Source: SFHK01 sp045538305
GTDB lineage: Bacteria; Bacillota; Clostridia; Christensenellales; Aristaeellaceae
Assembly: GCA_045538305.1 (NCBI GenBank)
Contig: JAZSRC010000020.1
Span: 1-9,680 of the forward strand
Length of the DNA: 9,680 nucleotides
Direction of reading: 5' to 3'
Made by a program: the position numbers and the translations under genes. The notes beneath the pieces were generated by a model. It did no database searches, had not been told where the DNA came from, and saw only the letters and a program-made list of their open reading frames with translations. Numbering within the stretch: position 1 is the first letter of the stretch; each line of letters begins with the position of its first letter. Shown in pieces: positions 1 through 6,330 of this stretch.

Positions 1-797
1 TCTGAGAATGAGTTGGACGGCGACAGGATCGCGATGCGCTTGGCGTCCAGGTGATCGCGCTGGCGGTACATGAGGAACGCTGCGCGATGCATGGCAACGC
101 TCGTTTTACCGGAGCCTGCGCCGCCGACCACGGACAAAAGCTTTACGTTTTCAAAGCGGATGGCGCGGTTCTGTTCGGCCTGTATGGTGGATACGATCTG
201 CCGGATATGACGGCTGGTCGCGCCGGACAGGATGTCGAGCAAAAGTCCGTCGTCAATACCCACGTCAGTGTCCACAAAATAGATCAGCCTTCCGTTATCC
301 ATCTTGTACTGGCGCTTGAGCGTCATATTTCCCGATATTACGCCGGACGGGCTTTCGTAGGATACCGAGCCCGGCATGGAATCATAATACAGACTGCATA
401 CCGGCGCACGCCAGTCATGTACCAAAAGCGCGCCGTCGGAATCCTTCAGACTGTATAGGCCAATTACGATTTTTTCGCTTTCTCCGCCGTTTTCGGTGAA
501 ATCCACGCGCGCAAAAAACGGGGAAAGCAACATACGCTCGTAGCGCTGCGCCTGATTATCGGTGAGTGCTTTTCGGGCCAGAAACCGATCGACCTCGGTT
601 GCCAGCTGTTCCATATCCTGCACGCTGAGCGCAGTCGGCTTCAGGCGAAGCTCTTCCCATGCGTCTGCCAGGAGCATACGAATGGAGCTGAGATGCCCTT
701 TGGAATAATCGCGCGATTGTTCTATTACCCCAAGCAGCAGCTGTTGAACGCGTGCCGTATACTGCTGTTCAAGCAGCAGTTCTTCGTGTTTGTCCAT
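1..797 (-). CDS. helD: HelD-like superfamily 1 helicase, N-terminal part (gene cut by left window edge)
   Basis: I translated the minus strand from ATG at 797: 265 codons stay open to the left edge, so the C-terminal helicase motifs lie outside the window. Residues 1-90 are charged and Leu/Gln-rich, as in the N-terminal arm of HelD. The family hallmark DWRAPVCSLYYD sits at about 128-139, and a Walker A motif GGAGSGKT at 225-232 is followed by SVAMHRAAFLMY, typical of UvrD/HelD ATPases. In Firmicutes, HelD binds RNA polymerase and uses ATP to free stalled polymerase from DNA; the related E. coli protein is DNA helicase IV. A strong ribosome binding site, GGGAGGG at 804-810, lies 6 bases before the ATG and fixes the start. 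The gene has its own promoter (875-903) and is divergent from the small lipoprotein gene. Identification of the family is firm; whether it acts on polymerase or on DNA is inferred from family knowledge. Confidence 0.85.
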   Translation of the reverse strand, partial: MDKHEELLLEQQYTARVQQLLLGVIEQSRDYSKGHLSSIRMLLADAWEELRLKPTALSVQDMEQLATEVDRFLARKALTDNQAQRYERMLLSPFFARVDFTENGGESEKIVIGLYSLKDSDGALLVHDWRAPVCSLYYDSMPGSVSYESPSGVISGNMTLKRQYKMDNGRLIYFVDTDVGIDDGLLLDILSGATSRHIRQIVSTIQAEQNRAIRFENVKLLSVVGGAGSGKTSVAMHRAAFLMYRQRDHLDAKRIAILSPSNSFS

Positions 798-874
798 CCA
801 TATCCCTCCCTTATAAAGTGCTTTACAGTATTATGCGACGTTTTGACCCAAATAACCATACGATATTCCTACTT

Positions 875-903
875 ATTATACCATGTAGGCGGACGATTGT
901 AAA
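875..903 (-). promoter_or_regulatory. Sigma-A-type promoter of helD
   Basis: On the minus strand TTTACA (898-903) is separated by exactly 17 bases from TATAAT (875-880). Transcription should begin near 868, giving a leader of about 70 bases before the helD ATG at 797. The spacer contains one copy of a 10-base direct repeat, TGTAGGCGGA. Confidence 0.6.
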
Positions 904-952
904 GATATAATGTATTTTTGATCAAAGCCCTGAAAATATCGCTGTAGGCGGA
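884..952. repeat. Two direct copies of TGTAGGCGGA in the helD/lipoprotein intergenic region
   Basis: The 10-mer TGTAGGCGGA occurs at 884-893, inside the spacer of the helD promoter, and again at 943-952, upstream of the lipoprotein gene. The copies are 59 bases apart and in the same orientation. They could be binding sites for a shared regulator of the two divergent genes. Two copies of a 10-mer could also be chance or a local duplication, so the regulatory reading is inference. Confidence 0.3.
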
Positions 953-983
953 ATGTAACAGCTTCGTGTGGATATACTAATGG

Positions 984-993
984 ATACCGGTAT
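984..993. promoter_or_regulatory. Perfect 10-base palindrome ATACCGGTAT upstream of the lipoprotein gene
   Basis: ATACCGGTAT reads the same on both strands. It sits between a possible -10 element (TATACT, 973-978) and the ribosome binding site at 1011-1015, a normal place for a repressor operator. No regulator is encoded next to it, so its role is inferred from position only. Confidence 0.25.
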
Positions 994-1010
994 ATCCGGA
1001 ATTTTTCTTT

Positions 1011-1015
1011 GGAGG
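1011..1015 (+). promoter_or_regulatory. Ribosome binding site GGAGG that decides the lipoprotein start
   Basis: GGAGG lies 11 bases before ATG 1027. A longer in-frame reading from TTG at 1009 would put this site inside the coding region and would place six extra residues (MEEPRS) before the signal peptide, so ATG 1027 is preferred. Confidence 0.65.
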
Positions 1016-1026
1016 AACCCCGTAGT

Positions 1027-1257
1027 ATGAAGATTGTACGTACAATTGTCCTGCTCCTGCTTGCTGTTGCCATCGTGGCTTTGACCGGCTGTTCCAACGG
1101 CGGAAACGATATGGGCGCATCGTCAACTGATGTACAGACGCCCTCTGCGCAGATTACGGAGCGCCCTGCGGATGATGCCGGTAACGGCGGTATGCTGGCG
1201 ACGGAATCGCCTTCTGCCCAGACGACTACGCCCGCGGACGCCCCGGAGCTTCCGTAA
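1027..1257 (+). CDS. Small secreted lipoprotein of unknown function (76 aa)
   Basis: The protein starts with MKIVR, then a hydrophobic stretch (residues 6-19), then the lipobox LTGC with Cys22. Signal peptidase II should therefore cleave before Cys22 and leave a lipid-anchored peptide of 55 residues on the outer face of the membrane. The mature part is low complexity, rich in Thr, Ser, Pro, Ala, Asp and Glu, acidic, and probably unfolded. It contains two similar segments, PSAQITERPADDA and PSAQTTTPADAP, which suggest an internal duplication. No catalytic motif or known domain was recognised. A weak -10 candidate TATACT (973-978) has no good -35 partner. A hairpin terminator begins 11 bases after the stop, so the gene is probably transcribed alone. 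The signal and lipobox make it likely to be a real gene despite its size. Confidence 0.75.
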   Translation: MKIVRTIVLLLLAVAIVALTGCSNGGNDMGASSTDVQTPSAQITERPADDAGNGGMLATESPSAQTTTPADAPELP

Positions 1258-1268
1258 GCGTGTAAAGG

Positions 1269-1308
1269 GAAGGGAGCCGAATGCTGCGCGCATTTTGCTC
1301 CTTTTGTG
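1269..1308 (+). terminator. Intrinsic terminator of the lipoprotein gene
   Basis: A two-part stem is visible. The outer stem of 9 pairs (two of them G-U) joins 1269-1277 with 1297-1305. The inner stem joins AATGC (1280-1284) with GCATT (1290-1294) around a 5-base loop. The 3' side is T-rich (CTTTTGTGTTT). It starts 11 bases after the lipoprotein stop codon. Confidence 0.6.
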
Positions 1309-1336
1309 TTTCACGAAAAAAGAAACATAAACATGC

Positions 1337-1365
1337 TTGAAATTGCATAAGTTATGGGATATAAT
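1337..1365 (+). promoter_or_regulatory. Promoter of tRNA-Arg
   Basis: TTGAAA (1337-1342) and TATAAT (1360-1365) are separated by exactly 17 bases. The -10 element ends 12 bases before the tRNA, giving a leader of only about 6 bases, which suits a stable-RNA gene. Confidence 0.7.
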
Positions 1366-1377
1366 GACAAATGTTGT

Positions 1378-1450
1378 GCGCCCGTAGCTCAGTGGATAGA
1401 GTGTTCGACTCCGACTCGAAAGACCGTGGGTTCGAATCCCGCCGGGCGCG
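1378..1450 (+). tRNA. tRNA-Arg, anticodon CCG
   Basis: A full 73-base cloverleaf can be folded by eye. The acceptor stem pairs GCGCCCG (1378-1384) with CGGGCGC (1443-1449), with discriminator G1450. The D stem is GCTC/GAGT, whose outer pair is a G-U wobble. The anticodon stem is TTCGA/TCGAA around loop CTCCGAC, placing anticodon CCG at 1411-1413; it reads the Arg codon CGG. The variable loop is 5 bases. The T arm is GTGGG, loop TTCGAAT, CCCGC. No CCA is encoded (TAT follows), so the 3' end must be added by a tRNA nucleotidyltransferase such as the one encoded at the right edge. The gene has its own promoter and terminator and is a single-gene unit. Confidence 0.95.
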
Positions 1451-1453
1451 TAT

Positions 1454-1493
1454 AAAAAATGTCTGCCGCGTTTTGCGGGCAGACATTTTTTTT
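1454..1493. terminator. Bidirectional terminator between tRNA-Arg and the M14 peptidase gene
   Basis: AATGTCTGCC pairs with GGCAGACATT (10 bp, loop of 10), flanked by an A-run on the left and an 8-base T-run on the right (1486-1493). On the plus strand it ends the tRNA transcript. On the minus strand the A-run becomes a T-run (TTTTTTA), and the hairpin starts about a dozen bases after the stop codon of the peptidase gene, so it can also end the four-gene minus-strand operon. Confidence 0.8.
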
Positions 1494-1505
1494 GAGCGAG
1501 TATCC

Positions 1506-2519
1506 TCATAAGAGGGATTTGTTCAGAAAATAGCGGAAAGTTTCTTCAAACAGAATCTCATGGGAGCGAAGGATCTGTTCGCGGTTCCAGCAGAGGCCGC
1601 CTTCATCGATCAGCCCCTCGTTGCTTTCAAAGCATGCGCTGACTGCGCCGCAAACATGATGAAGTGCTGATACCAAGTTAAAGGACGGAGGGTTTTTGCC
1701 GGAGGGAACGTCGGGTATGGGAAGGATAGAGAAGGGGAGGCCTTCCTTTTCGCCGTGTTCATTGGCGATGCCGGCAATTTCGAATATGGCCTGATTGATC
1801 TCCTTTGGTACGTAATGCGGCTGTAGAAGTGCGTTCATGGAATTGGATCCGCCGTGCAGCTGGTAAATGCAGTCGGGTTTTTCGGTATCCGCAAGCTTCA
1901 GAAGGGCGGCCGTTTCCTTTGCCATGGGGGAGAAGAAATTGTCATGCATGATATTAATGCCGTCGTCGTTGAAATATCCGCCGAGGAAACCGTAAGCGCG
2001 CATCGGGTGAACTGCTTTGCACTCCGGCCAGCCGCATAGGGAACCGTCCTGCCATGTGCCCTGTCCCCAGTAGCGAAGCTCTTTGCCCGTCAGGCCGACA
2101 ATGGCATCCGGCTCGACGCGCGCGCGCCCGTCGGGATTGGCAATGGGCACGATGACCAGACGCAAGCGCTTTGCGAGCGCCAGCAGCTCGTTTTTCTCCG
2201 TTCCGTCCGGCAAAAAGCCCGTTTCCATAAGGGTAATCAGGTTATAAAGCGCTGCAATTCCCTCGGTTTCCTGTCCATGTACGCCGGCAATCAATATAAC
2301 GGTCGGCTTTACCCGCTTGGACTTATAGCAAGCGGGATTCATTGCGCCGCAGGCGGAGGAATAATTTGCGAAGGATTTGCTTTCACCGGCATCTCCGTAG
2401 GACAGACATACTACGCTTCGCTTGCCTGGCGTTTGGCACAGTATCTGCTTTTGGGCCTTTTCCGCCCTGTCATACAGTCTGAGTATGGATTCATAGTCTG
2501 AAACCCAGTTTTGGCACAT
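1506..2519 (-). CDS. M14-family (zinc carboxypeptidase-like) metallopeptidase, 337 aa
   Basis: The fold is recognised from the ordered motifs of M14 metallocarboxypeptidases. These are HGQE (H81, E84) as the first two zinc ligands, NPDG at 128-131, QLHGGS with H222 as the third zinc ligand, and CFESNEG with E298 in the position of the catalytic glutamate. There is no signal peptide or membrane segment, so it should be cytoplasmic. It would remove C-terminal residues from peptides or hydrolyse a related amide; the substrate is unknown. The usual Asn-Arg pair that grips the substrate carboxylate seems to be replaced: the segment at 188-195 reads INIMHDNF where carboxypeptidases have a form of NLNRNF. 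The protein carries 11 cysteines, consistent with a reducing compartment. ATG 2519 is preceded by AAGGAG (2528-2533) at 8 bases. It lies 27 bases after sbcC, is last in the operon, and is followed by a terminator. Zinc binding is well supported; exact activity is open. Confidence 0.75.
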   Translation of the reverse strand: MCQNWVSDYESILRLYDRAEKAQKQILCQTPGKRSVVCLSYGDAGESKSFANYSSACGAMNPACYKSKRVKPTVILIAGVHGQETEGIAALYNLITLMETGFLPDGTEKNELLALAKRLRLVIVPIANPDGRARVEPDAIVGLTGKELRYWGQGTWQDGSLCGWPECKAVHPMRAYGFLGGYFNDDGINIMHDNFFSPMAKETAALLKLADTEKPDCIYQLHGGSNSMNALLQPHYVPKEINQAIFEIAGIANEHGEKEGLPFSILPIPDVPSGKNPPSFNLVSALHHVCGAVSACFESNEGLIDEGGLCWNREQILRSHEILFEETFRYFLNKSLL

Positions 2520-2546
2520 AACAGCTTCTCCTTGATAGTTCCGATA

Positions 2547-5174
2547 TCAATCGGCAATGATACGGACGGTAGAACCGGTCAGAGTTTTTCTGACGTCAAT
2601 TCTGCGGTCGATTTTCTCGCCCAGCTCCGGCATGTGCGAAATCACGCCCACCAGGCGCTTTCCGTCGGCCAGGCGCGACAGCACATTCAAGGCGTTCTTG
2701 AGCGCGTTTTCATCCAGAGAGCCAAAGCCCTCGTCGATGAACATTGCCTCTATGCGGATTTCACCGCTGCGGCTTTGCACAACGTCTGAAAGGCCGAGTG
2801 CCAGCGCCAGCGACGCCAGAAACGATTCTCCGCCGGACAGGGTGGAAACGTCCCGCCACTGCCCTGTGGAGCGATCGAGCACGTCAAGATCCAGGCCTGC
2901 CTGTGCGGCGCGGTTTTTGGAGTCTTCTTTTACGCGCAGTGTAAACATGTCCTCGGTCAGAAGCGTCAGACGCTTGTTTGCGGCGGCGACAATCATTTTG
3001 AAGTAATACTGCTGAACATAGCTTTCAAACGAAAGACGCATTTTCTGGGTCAGCTGACCTGCGATGCAGCGGTACAGATCGGTAACGACAGCCCAGTATT
3101 CGGCGCTTTTTTGCTTTTTTCCGTAAGCTCTTTTGATTTCAGAAAGCGCCTCCGAATGCCTGCGGATTCTATACATGACGGCGTTTTCTCTGGCGCCGGC
3201 TTCTGACAGAAGGGCGGTAATCCGCTTGTGCAGATCTTCAAGCGCCTGAACATCCGGACGGCTTTTGCCCTGAAGGCGCAGCTTTTTTTCCGAAATGCTG
3301 TCTGACAAGGATGTTTTTTCGCTTTCAAAAAGACGGATTGTGCGATCGGCTTCGGAAATCCGGGCTGGCGGCATTTTGCTAAGCTTATATTCGCTTGCAT
3401 CCTGAAAGCCCTGCGCGGTCAGCGCGTCCAGAAATACTTTTTTCTGGGCGGCATGACGGGCATACAGATCCTGAAGCGCTTTTTCACTGCTGCTTCTGGC
3501 GGTTTCCTGAGAGGCGATTTCAATATCGATATTCTGTACATCGCTTCGCGTGCGCTCAATTGCTTTTAATAGCTTGTCTGCTTCCTTTTTCAGCGCATTT
3601 GCCTTTTGAAGTACGCTCTCTTCGCTTTCATTTTCGCCAATACTCTTTTCTGCCAACGCTTCAAGCGCGCTTGCAGCGTCCTTTTTTGCCTCCATCAGGG
3701 CTTGCTGCGCTGTTTGAAGGCGTTTTTCACATTCATTTCGTAAACTTTCTGCCTGTTCCATTTCCTCGCGGGAAACGAGCTGTCCGGAGGCTTTTGCCGG
3801 ACACGGGTGAACCGTAGAACCGCATACGGGACAGGGCGTGTTTTCCATGAGCGTTTTTGCCAATAAGCCTGCCTGACTCAGATGATATTGCTCCTTGATT
3901 TGCGTATAGGCCTTATCGGCGGCGCTGCTTCTTGAAAGCGCCTGTGCAATATCCCGGGTAACGACGACTATTCTTCTTTTTGCCTGAGAAAGCTTTTTGA
4001 TCATCGGAAGCAGGCTTTCAAGCGCGCCTGCCTGTATGCGCATTTGTTCCGCGCTTTCCCGGTGCGATTCCGCTTCTTCAAACGTCTTCTGTGCGGCTGG
4101 CTTTTTTTCCTGCCATGCGGAAAGCGCTTTTTTTGCATTTTCAAAGGCAGCTCGCTGAATTCTTCCGCTGTCCTCAATGGCGCTCAGCGCGGCTTCCTCG
4201 CTCATGACCGCTTGAGCGCGCCTTGCGGCGGAAAGCGCGTTTTTCAATCGCTCCATATCCGCCTGTTTCAGAAGCAGCGCTTCATATGCGGCGCTTTTTT
4301 TCTGAAGGTCGTCAAATTCCTGGTTCAACGCGCGGCTTTTTGCAATCTCTTCCGTCAGTTCGTCGCGCTTTTTTTCATAAGCGGTTTTTTCAGCGGAAGC
4401 TTCCTTCATCCGCGCTTCTTCATATGCCAACAGAGACTCTGTAAAGGCGATTATTTCCGGCGCGTATTTTGCTTCTCCGATTTTTGATATTAACGAGTCC
4501 TTTTCCGGGAAATCTTCATCCGGCTGTATGCGCGCGGCATTTGCCTCAATTGCTTCATTCAGCTTTTCCATGTCCCGGTCGCATTCGGTCTTCATTTCTC
4601 GAAGCTCTTTCTGAAGGTCGTCATACAGCTCCGTATTGAAAAGCTTTTGAAACAGAAGCTTTCTGTCGGTGGATTTAGCGTTCAGTATTTTCTGAAAATC
4701 GCCCTGCGCGATCATGACGGTCTGCGTAAACTGATCCTGTGTGAGCCCGATCAGGGCCAGGACCTTTTCATTCACCTCGTCTACGCCCGTGAAGGCTTTT
4801 TGATCCGATAAGCGCGTCAGTACGGCTTTGGGTTTTTCTTCGGTTGTGCTTTTTCCGTTTTTGGCAAGGCGCGTATATTGAGGATTGCGGCGGATATTGT
4901 ATGTTTCGCCCCTGTGGCTGAAGGTAAAATCGACATATGTGGCTTCGTTCATCGACGCATAATCCGAGCGGAAGGATTTGCTGCTGCGCCTTTCGCGCCC
5001 GCCGGAACCTTCCCCGTACAGGGCGAAGGATATGGCGTCGAAAATCGTGGTTTTGCCTGCGCCTGTATCGCCCGAAATCAAAAACAGGCAGTTTTCCCCC
5101 AGCAGCGTAAAGTCGATTTCGGTTACTGCCGCATACGGCCCGAAGGCGGACAATGTAAGCTTAATCGGACGCAT
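2547..5174 (-). CDS. sbcC: SbcC, Rad50-like ATPase of the SbcCD nuclease
   Basis: This SMC-type protein of 875 residues has all expected parts in order. Walker A GDTGAGKT is at 35-42. The Q-loop AQGDF has Q157. A first long helical, coiled-coil-like region spans about 175-445. The zinc hook CPVC (C448, C451) with HP at 456-457 dimerises the tips of the coils. A second coil spans about 465-715. The ABC signature LSGGES is at 779-784, Walker B MFIDE at 811-815 (D814, E815), the D-loop SLD at 819-821 and H-loop H847. With SbcD it forms an ATP-gated nuclease that opens DNA hairpins and processes blocked or broken ends. It is shorter than the roughly 1000-1100 residues common in the family, which points to shorter coils; the head motifs are intact. 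ATG 5174 lies inside the end of sbcD (14-base overlap), with GGAGG 9 bases upstream, so translation is probably coupled. Confidence 0.95.
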   Translation of the reverse strand: MRPIKLTLSAFGPYAAVTEIDFTLLGENCLFLISGDTGAGKTTIFDAISFALYGEGSGGRERRSSKSFRSDYASMNEATYVDFTFSHRGETYNIRRNPQYTRLAKNGKSTTEEKPKAVLTRLSDQKAFTGVDEVNEKVLALIGLTQDQFTQTVMIAQGDFQKILNAKSTDRKLLFQKLFNTELYDDLQKELREMKTECDRDMEKLNEAIEANAARIQPDEDFPEKDSLISKIGEAKYAPEIIAFTESLLAYEEARMKEASAEKTAYEKKRDELTEEIAKSRALNQEFDDLQKKSAAYEALLLKQADMERLKNALSAARRAQAVMSEEAALSAIEDSGRIQRAAFENAKKALSAWQEKKPAAQKTFEEAESHRESAEQMRIQAGALESLLPMIKKLSQAKRRIVVVTRDIAQALSRSSAADKAYTQIKEQYHLSQAGLLAKTLMENTPCPVCGSTVHPCPAKASGQLVSREEMEQAESLRNECEKRLQTAQQALMEAKKDAASALEALAEKSIGENESEESVLQKANALKKEADKLLKAIERTRSDVQNIDIEIASQETARSSSEKALQDLYARHAAQKKVFLDALTAQGFQDASEYKLSKMPPARISEADRTIRLFESEKTSLSDSISEKKLRLQGKSRPDVQALEDLHKRITALLSEAGARENAVMYRIRRHSEALSEIKRAYGKKQKSAEYWAVVTDLYRCIAGQLTQKMRLSFESYVQQYYFKMIVAAANKRLTLLTEDMFTLRVKEDSKNRAAQAGLDLDVLDRSTGQWRDVSTLSGGESFLASLALALGLSDVVQSRSGEIRIEAMFIDEGFGSLDENALKNALNVLSRLADGKRLVGVISHMPELGEKIDRRIDVRKTLTGSTVRIIAD

Positions 5175-6294
5175 GCCGTTTTTCCTCCAATCGCTTCAGT
5201 ACTTTTTGAAATACGTCCATATGCTTTTCGGTCGGCTCCTGATTTCCGTTCAGCTGTTTATAAAAGTCTAAGAACAGTTCGCTTACGGACTTGCTTTCCA
5301 GGCGTTCCTGTATGATTTCGTCCGCTTCCTGGAGCGTTCTCGAGTTGGAAACAGAAAACCTGAGCATATTGGGAAACACGGATGTTATGTCGAGCTTTGC
5401 ATCCGGCGGTACGATCTCATCCGTCACCGTAACCCATACATAATCGGGCGAGGGGGGCATGTGCATAATGTCCCAAAGGCTGCCCTTTACCATCCGAAGG
5501 TCGCGCAGCGGCGTAAGCGGGCGCGTGTGTACAGTGATGTTTCCCTTTTCGCGAACGTCTACAATGGTTGCGCTCTTTTCATTTGCGGCTTCGGAGAAGG
5601 AGTATTTCAGGGGCGATCCCGCATAGCGCAGCTTGCTTACGGAAACGAACTGCGGACGATGCAGATGCCCGAGCGCTACGTAATCGAAAGCGCTGAACAG
5701 AGAGGCGGATATCTGATCGAGCGTACCGACGGAGATTTCTTCGGAATCGGAGGTTTCGCTTCCGGCGATAAACTGATGGCATACAAGGATGCTGCGCCTT
5801 TCTGCGTCGACCTCAACGGATTCAAGCACCGCCCGGACGGCGTCCTGATAGGAGCGGATTTCCCAATCCGGATAAAAGCGCTTCACATCCGACGGACGCA
5901 GAAAGGGCATCAGGTATATGTCGATCTCGCCGTATTCGTCCGGGATGGTTTCTTTATGAAGCGCGCCCGAAAACGCTTCGGGCGTATGTACGCCGGCTTC
6001 GCGTATGAGCGAGGAGAAATACGATATTCTTTCAGAGGAGTCGTGGTTTCCGGAAATCATGAATATCTTTTTGCCGCGGGTGGTAAGGCGTGAGATAAAG
6101 CGGTCAAACAGCGCCATGGCTTCCGCGCTCGGGTTCGATCTTTGGTATACGTCGCCTGCGATCAAAACGGCGTCTGTTTGTTCGTCCTCGGAAATCTCTA
6201 TAATCCGATTCAATATGTATTCCTGGTCGGCCAGAAGGGAAACATCATTTAAGATTTTTCCCAGATGCAGATCCGATATATGCAGAAATTTCAT
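5161..6294 (-). CDS. sbcD: SbcD, Mre11-like nuclease subunit of SbcCD
   Basis: The 377-residue product has the full set of calcineurin-type phosphoesterase motifs that bind two metal ions: D8 and H10 in SDLHLG, D48 in GDVY, GNHD at 82-85 (N83, H84), H173 in CHQF, and GHLH at 209-212 (H210, H212). The segment YAGSPLKYSFSE from 224 is typical of SbcD. The C-terminal third is the capping and SbcC-binding region. SbcD supplies endo- and 3'-5' exonuclease activity, classically with Mn2+. A GTG at 6303 would add three residues, but ATG 6294 is preferred because AGGTGGAG (6298-6305) just upstream serves as the ribosome binding site; the spacer is short. The gene starts 36 bases after the CDF transporter stop and overlaps sbcC, placing it second in a four-gene operon. 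Confidence 0.95.
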   Translation of the reverse strand: MKFLHISDLHLGKILNDVSLLADQEYILNRIIEISEDEQTDAVLIAGDVYQRSNPSAEAMALFDRFISRLTTRGKKIFMISGNHDSSERISYFSSLIREAGVHTPEAFSGALHKETIPDEYGEIDIYLMPFLRPSDVKRFYPDWEIRSYQDAVRAVLESVEVDAERRSILVCHQFIAGSETSDSEEISVGTLDQISASLFSAFDYVALGHLHRPQFVSVSKLRYAGSPLKYSFSEAANEKSATIVDVREKGNITVHTRPLTPLRDLRMVKGSLWDIMHMPPSPDYVWVTVTDEIVPPDAKLDITSVFPNMLRFSVSNSRTLQEADEIIQERLESKSVSELFLDFYKQLNGNQEPTEKHMDVFQKVLKRLEEKRHASD

Positions 6295-6330
6295 GTGCTC
6301 CACCTGCCGGATTGTAATTGATAACGGATA

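Noticed and set aside
730..783. Two copies of CAAGCAGCAG near the start of helD
   Set aside because: Both fall in coding sequence where they encode runs of Leu and Gln in the helical arm; codon use explains the repeat.
1378..1450. tRNA-Arg as an integration site for a mobile element
   Set aside because: tRNA genes often serve as attachment sites, but no integrase, no repeated tRNA 3' end and no mobile-element genes are visible in the window.
1123..1509. Minus-strand 128-residue reading frame containing APGGIRTHGLSSRSRTLYPLSYG
   Set aside because: This peptide is the translation of the antisense strand of the tRNA-Arg gene, a known source of false protein annotations. The frame also runs through two terminators and the lipoprotein gene.
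4044..4487. Plus-strand frame rich in Phe, Arg and Leu opposite sbcC
   Set aside because: It is the complement of Lys/Glu/Ala-rich coiled-coil codons; the composition explains it fully.
5461..6093. Plus-strand 210-residue frame opposite sbcD
   Set aside because: It is the antisense shadow of a conserved nuclease gene, with no recognisable domain and no ribosome binding site identified.
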